In this document: piece by piece, positions 28,701 to 40,700 of the stretch
Layout: every line of letters starts with the position of its first letter
Numbering within the stretch: position 1 is the stretch's first letter
Assembly (NCBI GenBank): GCA_963556495.2
Contig: OY747712.1
Location: 25,398,235 to 25,462,234, forward strand
Reading direction: 5' to 3'
From: Valencia hispanica
Lineage: Eukaryota > Chordata > Actinopteri > Cyprinodontiformes > Valenciidae
Length of the DNA stretch: 64,000 nucleotides
Made by a program: the position numbers and the translations under genes
Notes under the pieces: generated by a model
Seen by the model: the letters and a program-made list of their open reading frames with translations, nothing else
Told to the model about the DNA's origin: nothing
The model's database searches: none

Positions 28701-31700
28701 CTTAAAGACAACAAAGGCAGTGTTTTGGAGTGGATATGAAGAAGTGCTGATCTCAGTCCCAAAGCATTGGGCTAAAATCCCACAAAACTATTAAATTAAA
28801 TTAATTTGAGCCCTCCCAGTGAGGTCGGACCTCCGAGCAATGTAGAATGCCAATGAAGAAATGCCTTGGACTGTTGTAGTCCAAACAAACAATACTGCAG
28901 AGGTAACCCTGCAGTTCCAACAAAATCGAGAAGATGGATGGTGAGCAAGCAAAAGGTTACGTTTTCGCTAGTTGTCTCAGAATCATTCACCTGGGACAGA
29001 TTCACTCAACTTTAACTGTGCTACTGACTGTGATGAAGGACACTAGTCTGTATCTGGAGCAGCTTTTGTGTATGTACTGCAGTGCTGGAAAAACACAGGA
29101 CAGTGGCAGCGTTAGGTCCGAACCCAGCGGGAAAGCCACAGCTCAGCCTCTAAATTCTGGCAGAGAATTTATTCTGCTAAATGGCGGTGTTTAAAGTTAG
29201 CTAAAACTTGTTAAAGGATTTCCTAAATGCATTTCACAGAGATCTGTAGTTGTATTATCATTATTAGTTTTTGGCATACAGCACATATCATGTGATATCA
29301 AAATTTTGTTTAGTTTTGCTGTATTTTACCTCTCAATGTGTGCTAATTTTTGACATACTGAATCTATTAACTTAAAAAATTAATTTCTGAAAAGTTCTCT
29401 AACTTTACAGTTTCTTGTAGAGATATAGAATTTAGTTTGTGTGCCCTTTGAACAGATATGAGATGCTTGTCTAGTTTACCGAATACTTTGCGTCCAAGTT
29501 AAATTTTTTGCACAAGGTTTATTTCTGTCTGGCTTTTGTTGATGGTGATGGGCATTTACATTTTTTTCCATTATAATTGCAACACCAGCTGTTTAAGCTT
29601 GAGGTGGTCCATAGATACACCTTGCAAATCCATGTTAGACCCTCTTTGCTTTCAGGGCTTCCTCAATTCTTTGTAGCATAGTTGAATAAGGAGCTGGATA
29701 ACTTCCTTGAAGTTTCTGGTCCATATTGACATTATAGAATTACACAGATGCTGCAAATTCAATAGCTGCACATCTAAAATGTAAATTTGATCTGATGCCT
29801 GTGGAAACCATTGGACTACAGTAAACTCAGTCATACTTAACAAAACAGCTTGAGATCATTTCAGCTTTGAGACATGGTGCATTTCCCCTCCAAAAGTAGC
29901 CACAACAAGATGAGCACCCTGCTCATAAGGGGACAGACATTGTCAGCAACAACACTTGTTGTGGTGTTAAGACAATTATCAGTTGGTACTAAGGTCCCAC
30001 AGTGTGTCAAGGAAATTTGCCCAATAGCCTTATATTTGCACCACCAGTCTGAACTGTTGACAAATTCTCACTTTAACATCTGAATGTTGTTGCTGAAATC
30101 AAGACTAACTGGAACAGGTACAACTTTCCAATCTGTTATTGTTCAAAATTGATGACCCTATGTGAATTATACCTTCAGTTTCCGGTTCTCACAGAGGGTG
30201 GTCTTCTGCTTCAGTCTATTCTCCACTGATCTCTGCATCAAGACATTTTTATTCCACACCACTGGCACTTACTGGATAGGTTTTGTTTTGTAAACCTTTA
30301 CAGAGGTATAGTAGCAAAGCAGATCAGTTTCTAATAATTCTTGCCAACCTGGCACCTGCAATCATGCAATGTTAAAAGTCACCAAAACCATCCTACTTCC
30401 ACAATCTTATGCTCATTTTAAACTCTAGTAAGTGATAATCACCACACCTAGATAACAAAATGCTTTAAGTGGCTAATGTCTGATTGGCGATTTGTGTTCA
30501 GCAGTTCTTTTTTTCATAAAGAATTGTGTTTTAAAAGAAAATACTGCTAATGTCTTTGGTCCTATTTAAAAAACATATTTGGCACATTATTATGCAATAC
30601 CACATCCCTCCATTTGTGACATAATATCAAACTCCTTATGTCCACTACCTTACAATTTCTGATTGAATGACATATATTTGTCATTGTCAATAACATATTT
30701 GTCATTGTCAGTAACGTATATCTGTCTTTTTACAGTGTATATGAACACAATATATCTTTGTTCAAATTATAAAAGGGGAATTTGAACAGTAGCTAATGTG
30801 TGAAAGTTTTGGAAACTCCATCATTTGGACCTTGGTTTCATTTACACTAAGGTTAATCGACAGAGTACTGCAATGCATGCATAGCTACCGGAAAAACACT
30901 GACTAATAATTTTTGCACTTCGACACTTGATCTTTACAGTAAGACTGCTCCACACATAATCTATGCCAACCTACAGATCATGGGTATTGGTGAGGTGTTT
31001 GCAGAGAGCCTGACACACATGAAAAGACAAAATACACTGTAGTCTTATCAGCCTGCAAGATAATAAACAGCTTTGCCCAAAATACTTCAGAGGAAACTCT
31101 CCACTCAAATTCTTGGGCATTGTGATACCTGCATTAAAGGTTTATAACTTTGCCCTGTGAATTGTGATAGTTTAAAGGCTAAACAAAGTAATTTAAATTC
31201 TTAAATATTGACACTAAAAAACAAAAATAAGTATCTTTTTTATTTAGGTATTTTGACTTTAAATGGTTAATTTATTGTCTTCCTCCACTCTCCACTCACA
31301 CCCTTTGGCATAGTGATACTTGCATTATAGGTTTATAACTTTGCCCTGTGAATTGTGATAGTTTAAAGGCTAAACAAAGTAATTTAAATTCTTAAATCTT
31401 GACTCTAAAAAACAAAAATAAGTATCTTTTTTTATTAAGGGATTTTGACTTTAAATGATTAGCTTTAACTTCTTGTCTTCCTCCAGAAAGAAGACTAGCA
31501 AAAGGATCAAACTTGCCATGAGATAATGAAAAAAAAAAGAAAAGAAAAAAGCTACCACTTATCTTTGTTTAGCTTTTCTTGCAAATGAAGCGTCTGAGTT
31601 GATATGCGCTGACAGGTAAGTATTTAGAATCAAATGGAAAAAGGTGCGCCTGCGGGCTCACTTGTTCCTCCATTGAAAATTCCTAAGGCCACTACATTGC

Positions 31701-34700
31701 TCCCCTCCCCTTCTCTGCAACTGTAAGCTATGATTCACAAAGCTACACAGATTTCCGTGTTATTTCTTGCATGGCTGGGTTTCATTTTGACTGTGTATAA
31801 TCTGTGCAGAACGACAAGACATAAACTTTATAAAATTTACCTAATTAAATGATAAAAATGTTTATTTAGGTTTGTCTGATAATCTTTAGTGAGGCCATAA
31901 AAGGAAAAAAAAAAATTCTGATTTTACCCTTCTTATACATATTTTTTCACAACACTGATGGCCTCAGATAGATGTGATAAGAGATAGACATTATCCTTCA
32001 CTATGGAAATAACAGGTGGTTATCTACTATCCAAGTGCTTGCAAGATATAATCACTGGTGATTTCAATGTAATAAAACAGTAACTTTCTTTTTTATGAAA
32101 ATGTGATAGTCGCTCATAAGACTACTAAACTAAATATTTAGTCTCTTCTATCAAAGTTCAAGAGGTGAAGATGTTCACAAAGCCTGATGAAAGGCTGCTC
32201 TCTCTTTCTTCATGCACCTTACTGATCCTCCACTCGGATAGTTACACATGCAAGTCTGGACAGAACTCTTTCCTCAGAAAACAACATATGAAATCCTGGC
32301 AGGAAACCTACCATTTCTGCCATGAAAACATGCTGAAAGGGAGAAATGGGAGAGGGAGTGCTGTGTTAAATTAACTCTTACTGGAGCCTATTAAGGAACC
32401 TTTGATGGTTTAAGCATTTCTTGACTGCCAAAATATTTTTTCTTATACTTACAGTTACTTGGATGAATAATAAATAGATTGATAGATGGAGGGGTGAATG
32501 GGACAAAAATGATGAATAGTGGATAAATGGGTGGAATGAAGGACATTTGGAGAGTTAATGCACAGATGGACATATGAAAGCAATGATGAATGGTTAATGG
32601 ACAGATGAAGAGATATAAGAAACAGTTGATGGAAAAATACATAGTGGATATATTGAGGGATGGGTAAATTGATGGATGGAAAGGTGATAGAGGATGGATG
32701 AATGATAGTGGATTTATGTTTAGGAAATAGGACAAAGAACTGTGGATAACAGGAGGGATGAATGACTGGATGGACTGACAGACAGAGCTTGGATGGACAA
32801 ATGGTTGGACGGACAGAGAGAAGGATTATTGGATAGTGGATGGATAGGTGGATGAATGGGTGGGACAAAGAAATGGATGAACAGATAATAGACAATGAAT
32901 GGATACAACTTTTTTTTTTAAATGTATAGGGGAAAAAGTCGGAAATATTTTTTTCCATTCTCCCCTTTCTTTTTCTTTACTTTACCAAACTTACCAAGTT
33001 AACCAAATTCTAAACCATTTCAGGCTGCCCTGCTCACTAATTTCAATCTCACACTGTTTAAATCCCTTTTCTTAAGAAATACTTATTTCAATGACAAGAC
33101 TCAAGGACACAAGGCTGACTATCTTACCTGTCTGATGTGTGTTTTTTAGAGTTGGCATGCTACAATCGTTCAATCTGACATCGATGCTGTTTGAACTTTT
33201 GCCAACTGAGCCATTGAACTGCATCTCGTCGTCCCTCTTGGTAGACTTGCTGAGGCCTGATCTAGGCACAAACGTGGGATCCAGGTCCATGATCAGCTGA
33301 TTTAGCTGATCAATTGAGTTATCAATATCCATTGTTAGGGATTTTATCTCGTCATCGTGCTTGTTGTTGTTATTGTTATTGGTGGTTAGCTGTTCTTTAT
33401 AAGGTGCTGTGCTCTTAACAGTGACCACTTTTGTGTCCCTGATGGGGTTCTGTGGTTGTTTGGCCGGGCCTTCTTTGGGAGAACTGCACCCAGATTTGAT
33501 CCCAGAACAGCTTTCTGTATTATTTCCATCCTCTGGCATGTAGTTGAACTGCTGTGCAGCAACCATCTGTTGCTGTCGAACCCAGGACTGAGTGGAGTAG
33601 CTCCCCTGTCTGTACACATGCTGCTTTGGTGTAGGAGCATTGCTTGGGTTAGAGGAAGCCACAGAGTTGCTTCTGGAAGTCAAAACGTTTTTTCTAGCCT
33701 CTACATAGGATCTCTCAAAATCCTCCATTTGTTGAGGTGCACTGTGATGCAGGTGGTGCTGGTTGTGATTATCCTCCGATCCAGGATACCCGAAACCATC
33801 CGACAGTAGGGAGTTTTGGCTGCTCTTGTGGCACGAGGACGACAGGGTTCCTAGGCTGTCCACACTGTGCAGATCATGACCCGTGTTGACTTCATCGTCA
33901 AGGATGTCCGTCTCCCTCTCTCGAGGTCGGGCATCTCCATTAAAGTGCAACTGTGCTGGAAGAGTCTGTTGCAAGCCCACCTTAGGGCCTGGATCATCCA
34001 TCTCATCCAGGGAGGGATCCTCGAGACCAAAACCACTAAGGAGCCGTTTCAGCTGGACCTTCTCCTGTGGACTGGGTCCCTGGTTAGCTCTCACAGTGGT
34101 GCTACTGCTGGTGGATGTGGTAGTTACAGATGTTGGTCTTTCAGCCCACAGAGATGTGCTGGACAGGCCTGAATCACTGCTCACAGAGAGGGCGTGGTCG
34201 CTATGGTCAGGGCTGGAGGTGGTGGAGGTCGTGCAGGTCCCTCTGCCCAGTGTAGCCTCCCCACCGACAGCACTCCTCTTGCTAGCAGCTTTGTCCTGGT
34301 TTAGGCCCTGAGAGCGTGGTGCTGCAAAACAGAAGAGATGCCGCAGCTTCATACAGTCAGCTGGTATGGTCACACGCAGATACAACACAAACAGGGGACT
34401 TACAAAGACAAGACTCCATCAAATGTGTACAGACATGTCATTCTGTAATTGACAGACACAACAGGAATCACGGCTTAACTCATAAAGCCAACATCCAAGA
34501 CAAAACAAATACCAAGTCATTGACAGAATATCTTAAGATCTCTAAAGTGAGGATCTGCTAAAATATTACACAACAGTTAATATTTTACTTGAGGTGGATA
34601 ACTGTATTAGCATCTTGATTTAGTATTCATCTGGATTAGCTGAAAACATAAAACCATACCATAGGTTTGGTTTAACACAGCTCACTTATTTCACAACAGT

Positions 34701-37700
34701 TATTTACTGTAAAAACAATATCAACTGCTTTTAACCTTTTAACAGAACCTGATTTAAAAAATCCTAAGACACTAGACACTAGAAGGGGAAAAAAGTTAAT
34801 AATTGAACCCTATCAAGATACATTATATAATTTCTCATTTTACTTCTTCTAGAATTAAGGGAAATATAAAGCATGGTTCTACTATTATCAGTCCACCAGG
34901 TCAAATGTCATACATAACATAAGTGATGGCCACTATTGTCCTTCATGTCCAGGTTATGGGTATGATGTCAAATCGGCTGCATGTTGCCACAAGATTTAGA
35001 AACATAAGGGGTTGCATTCCTCTCACTGCTGTGACTGAACCACAGGCCACACCTTTGCTTGCCCCTTAACCCTCAGCATATGTCCAAACAACCTTCTTAA
35101 TAATCAGATGCAACAAAAAACTGTTTAACGGTCATTCTCGCTCTGCTTTAGCAAAAGCAAGCTAGAACTCGACTCCTATGCTCCTGTCTCCACCTACCAT
35201 CTTTAGAGCTTGGCTTTCTGTAAGACTATGACTAGAAAGTCTGAATACCTGATACGCATGATAAAACCTTTCCACCATTCCTTTTCCTCTGCAAAGGCTC
35301 CTTTTTTGTATGGCTTGGGCCCCACACAAATCTGCATCCCATCTCGAGCAGTTTCAGTTTAAATCTCGTATCTGGCCTGTTCTGCCGGGGGTTTTCCAAC
35401 AAATCCTTCTCATGACATTCCATTTAGCAAAGTGTAAGTCAGCATTTAACCTCTTCCCCTCAGTTTTTGCCATTTTTTCCCCCTTCATCACCACTGACAC
35501 CCAACACTGCCCCCCCCACCATACACTCCATGATGGCCACCCATCAACTTCAAGAGGAAAATCGCTTACCTTCACTGTCTTCGCCAGGTTAGAATTTCAG
35601 AAATTCAAAGTCTCAGGTGAAGCCACCCATGCAAAGTAGAACAAGGCATGCAGATGCATAGGAACAAACTGGGCTTTAAACAAGCAGATACTAAAGGAAG
35701 GCAAATCACAAAGTTTCATAAAGTTGGCTGGTTTTCCTTCTCTGCTGTGAAGGTTTGCACTCTACAGAAGAGAGGTGGTGTTGGTGGGGGGGTAAGGGGT
35801 TTGAAATCTCCATATAAGGGCAAAGGAATGTAAACAAGTGAGGCGGAGCTATTGAGCTGAACAGGGTAGGAGGAAACCAGTAACCCGACCTCTTGCCCCT
35901 GTTTTACGGGACTACCCCACTGGGGAAAAGAAGGAATAGGAGGCAGGAGAAAGAACGACACATCGTAAGAGAAAAGAAAAATGGGGGTGGGTGGGCAGAG
36001 AAACAGAGGATGAAAACAACATTCCTGGAGCTCAAGACATATCCACTCTGTAAAAAGGACACATTGTAATTAAAGGCAAAGATGAACTTCTGACAGGAGC
36101 CCAGGGCTATTTTCATGAAAAATGGCAGGCAAGTTGTTTTTCTCTCAATTTTGTGTGTCAGGAGAAAACACATTATCTGTCCTAATGCACAAAACTGGAT
36201 GGAAACAGATGTTTAACAAGATACTTCAAGAATTGTTTTTGAAAAAAAAAATGCTGGAGGATCCAGGAATAGTTATGTTCTCAGCTGGTAAACTTGAGAA
36301 AAATCCCTAATTTCTGTGCAGTATTCATTACGTTAGCTATTATGGTGCTGTCAGTCACAGAGAAGAAAAACCACAATTCTTTCGTAAGTCGCTCTAGCTT
36401 TAGGAAGTCTGGTTGGGTATGACTATGCAATTACCAAACCTTCTTCGTTCCGTCGCATTTATAAACAATTTGGGATATCTAGAAGATTGTTTTTAGAATG
36501 CTTTGCCTGCTCATATTTATTAAACCTTTTTCATATTTTGTCACTTACAAACACAAATTTCAATGTGTTTTATTAGATTAACACAGAGCATGGCAAGATT
36601 AAGTGGAAGAAAAAATATATATTAAACAGATTAAAACCATTTATTATTATTATTTTTATACAAATAACCTAAAATCATGGTACGCATATATATTCACCCT
36701 CGTAGTACAATATTAACTAAAAACCACCTATTAGTTACCTAGATTTAGACTAGAGCAGAAAAATACTTCGTATTACAATCTCATTAATGTGTTTGATATC
36801 ACATAAGTCTGCTCTCCTAAATATATTTAGCCAGCAAGACAGTTCAGTTCGGTTCAGTTTCATTGTTTTGGAGCCACATAATGCACCAAAAACAGATTTG
36901 ACAAACCAAGAGGCACAAGCTCCACCAAAGTGAGTGGAACACTCCTTGATATTCTCATCATACTGCATTTTAAATAAATAAATGTCAATTCTTAATCACA
37001 ACTGATTCTATGTGAAATGATTGTGATGAATTAGAGGCAGGCTACTGAGTGATACTATGCAAATACAGCAGCCCAGTTAAAAAATAAATGAAACCAAACA
37101 ACCTTCATCTTAATTCTCACTCTGCAGCAAACACACTAGCAATTAAAATACAGCCACTGAGGTAAATAATGTTTTCTTTTCACAACCTTATCACTAAGGT
37201 GTCAAACAACTTCCAGACTTCCTCCTCCAGAGAAGTCACTGGGTGACAGTGTCTTTGAAGCAAACTGGTTCAGCGTGAGTGCTTCTGGTAAGTAGATGCA
37301 GAATTTCAGCAAAGTTCTCCATTCCTCCTCTCATATGTTCGAGGTTACACACGAAAATAAAGCAGTAAATATCCCACATCAATGCTCTGGAATCAAGGCA
37401 GTCAGGATGAAGAAAAGCTCTCTTATTGATGCCTCTGCTTTCCTTTGATGAATTCTTAAATTTGTGTGGTTTTGTTTTCATTGCAATCCCAGAAGCTGCC
37501 GTTAAAATTTTGTCTGGATGTTTTAAATACAATTTAAAAAAAGCCAGACTGTTTTCATCAAGTCGAACTTGGCTTATAAAAAACTCAATGAACACTGGGA
37601 AAGGGTGGATTTGGGTTTTACTGTTGCTACCACGTAGCTCTATTCTGAGAGGTTGTTGTGAATGCTGTGGTTCAGTGGAGAGCGACAACCACAGTGAGGA

Positions 37701-40700
37701 CAAGTTGCTCCGACAGGGTGGCTCTTTAAGTATATATGTGTATTTAAATATATACACACATATGTATGTGGGTGCGCATGAGTGAGAGTTTGTATGTGTG
37801 TGGGATGCCTATTCAGTTGAAGAGTCAACAAAAAGGAAATCTCTTGAGAACCTTCTGCTCTTCCTGTGAACCCAGCATTCCTAAAGTGTAACAAATCTGT
37901 TTTCCTCAGAAACAACACTCCTTGCCATTCTCATCATACTGCATGCCAAGGTAACATTTTGGCCCTTTTCTTTTCTCGCCACTTTAAAAAGGTGCATTAA
38001 CCAAATTAGTGTTACTGGTGTGAATAGTTTTAGAATCACTGGTGTTTCTAAATTGTATGGGCCATCAGACCTGTTGTGCTAATTTTGTCCCAAATGGGAA
38101 AAAAGAAGGTTAGTGTGTGTTTGTTTATGAAAAACAAGGTTTGGGTGGTGTCCTAAAAACAATGTGGGGAATTCTGGGGAAAACCTGAGCCCTTATTTAT
38201 CAAACGTTCATAGAAACTGTCCTATATTCCAGGGGTCCCCAACCCCCAGGCCGCAGACCGGTACCGGGCAGTGGGTCATGTGGTACCGGGCCGCGGGCCA
38301 CATAGAAAGAATAAATAACTTCCAGTATTTCTGTTTTATTTATTATCTGAGTGTGGCCGCTGTTTTATTTTGAAAAATAACCAGATATCCCCGTTACATA
38401 GCTCAGTCTTGACATATCAAGAATCTTGTGTTGGTCATGTGATGGTTACCGCTAAAATTAATCCCAAGCTAGCAAAATGGATTGAAAACAAATGTCTCTC
38501 GACCGTTTCTTTGGAAAGAGGAAAAGGCCCAAGGCTCTCACTGATTCGGCGTGGTGGTGAGTAAGTTTTTTCATGCACTTTGTATTTGTTTTTGTGGTAA
38601 ATCTTAAATTATTAAAAGGTATGTTTAAATGTTACCATGACAACCAGAGAGCGTTAGGGGGCTGAGTGTGTTACTTGTGTTATGTTGTCTGCTCGATGTT
38701 AGGAGGACACTGTTAATAAAGCTGAGAATACACATTGGATTTACATCTATTGTTATAATTTTTAAAATACCCTGTTTTTATACCGTCCATTATTATTTAT
38801 CCGCCACACCTTAAAGGCCGGTCCGTGAAAATATTGTCTGATATTAAACTGGTTCGTGCCGAAAAAAAGGTTGGGGACCACTGCTATACTCTATCCTACA
38901 AATTAAATTTAGAATGTTAAGGACAGTCAAAAGTCCGATTTATAAAACGTGCGGTGGCCACTCGTACGCATGTTCATCTGATGATAAATCCCACATCTGC
39001 GTACCCAGGTGCTAGTGCCCGTTCTCAGTCATTTGCATACAGAAACGCCCTCAATTAACCACATTTGGTAACACCACATCATCTGTCACATACATTAAGT
39101 CCTTGCGTTCTTCCTTAAAATAATGGCCAAGAGAGCGAAAAAAGGAATTTCAGTGACACAGAGATCGAGGTAAAACATTGGTGGGGCAAACAAAAACAAT
39201 TCATGATCAACAGACGTAAAAAAAAAAATGGTCATAGTTAATACAAATTAAGTTAAACATCGATAGTTTTTGCCATCAGGCGTTTCTCTGCTTCATTTCC
39301 CAAGCACGCAACCGTTATATTTCTGCTGCAGAGCAGACATAAAAAATGTGGCAAAGAATAATTTCATTTGCTGTTTTTAACGTCTTTTGAAACCTTTAAC
39401 TTTTTTGAACAAATTAAATAAGTTAAATTTATACTGAACATTGCAGTTTGGGTCTATCAGCTAAAGAAAGTTATTAATGATATTCTCATGGCCTCAGATA
39501 ATGGACTTGTGACTGTCCTGGTCTTGTTAGATCTCAGTGCTGCTTTTGACACAGTCTATCATAATGTCTTAAAAAGGCTTGAACATGTTGCAGGGATCAA
39601 ATAAACAGCACTAGGCTGGTTTAAATCATATTTGTCTGACAGATTCAAATCAATTCAATTCAAAAATACTTTATTGATCCCAGAGGAAAATTAAGTGTTG
39701 TTGTAGCTCATACTAACTAATTCTTTAAGGAGTTGGTGTAGATCATTATGGCTGTGGGCAGGAAGGATTTCCTCTAGCGGTCTGTGTTGCAGCAAAACTG
39801 AATAAGCCTCTGACTGAAGACACACTGTTGTAGGATAGTCTCATAAAGAGGATGATCATGGTTGTCCATAACTTTCTTGATTTTATGAAGAACCCTTCTT
39901 TGCTTCATCATCTCCAGTGGTTCCACAGTACAGGTCCTTCTCAAAAAATTAGCATATTGTGATAAAGTTAATTCCTTTCCATAATGTAATGATAAAAATT
40001 AAACGTTCATATATTTTAGATTCATTGCACACCAACTGAAATATTTCAGGTCTTTTATTGTTTTAAAACTGATGATTTTGGCATACAGCTCATGAAAACC
40101 CAAAATTCCTATCTCAAAAAATTAGCATATCATGAAAAGGTTCTCTAAACGAGCTATTAACCTAATCATCTGAATCAATTAATTAACTCTAAACACCTGC
40201 AAAAGATTCCTGAGGCTTTTAAAAACTCCCAGCCTGGTTCATTACTCAAAACCGCAATCATGGGTAAGACTGCCGACCTGACTGCTGCCCAGAAGGCCAT
40301 CATTGACACCCTCAAGAAAGAGGGTAAGACACAGAAAGAAATTTCTGAATGAATAGGCTGTTCCCAGAGTGCTGTATCAAGGCACCTCAGTGGGAAGTCT
40401 GTGGGAAGGAAAAAGTGTGGCAGAAAACGCTGCACAACGAGAAGAGGTGACCGGACCCTGAGGAAGATTGTGGAGAAGGACCGATTCCAGACCTTGGGGG
40501 ACCTGCAGAAGCAGTGGACTGAGTCTGGAGTAGAAACATCCAGAGCCACCGTGCACAGGCGTGTGCAGGAAATGGGCTACAGGTGCCGCATTCCCCAGGT
40601 CAAGCCACTTTTGAACCAGAAACAGCGGGAGAAGCGCCTGACCTGGGCTACAGAGAAGCAGCACTGGACTGTTGCTCAGTGGTCCAAAGTACTTTTTTCA

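Noticed and set aside
32391..32958. His/Pro/Ser-rich minus-strand frames
   Set aside because: Translation of a degenerate GGAT-type repeat in a tns3 intron.
33386..34311. Plus-strand and other-frame ORFs over the large tns3 exon
   Set aside because: Shadows of the real coding frame on the minus strand.
37236..37757. 173-codon minus-strand frame in tns3 intron 11
   Set aside because: No recognised domain and no supporting splice structure; it may be chance or a decayed repeat, so not called as a gene.
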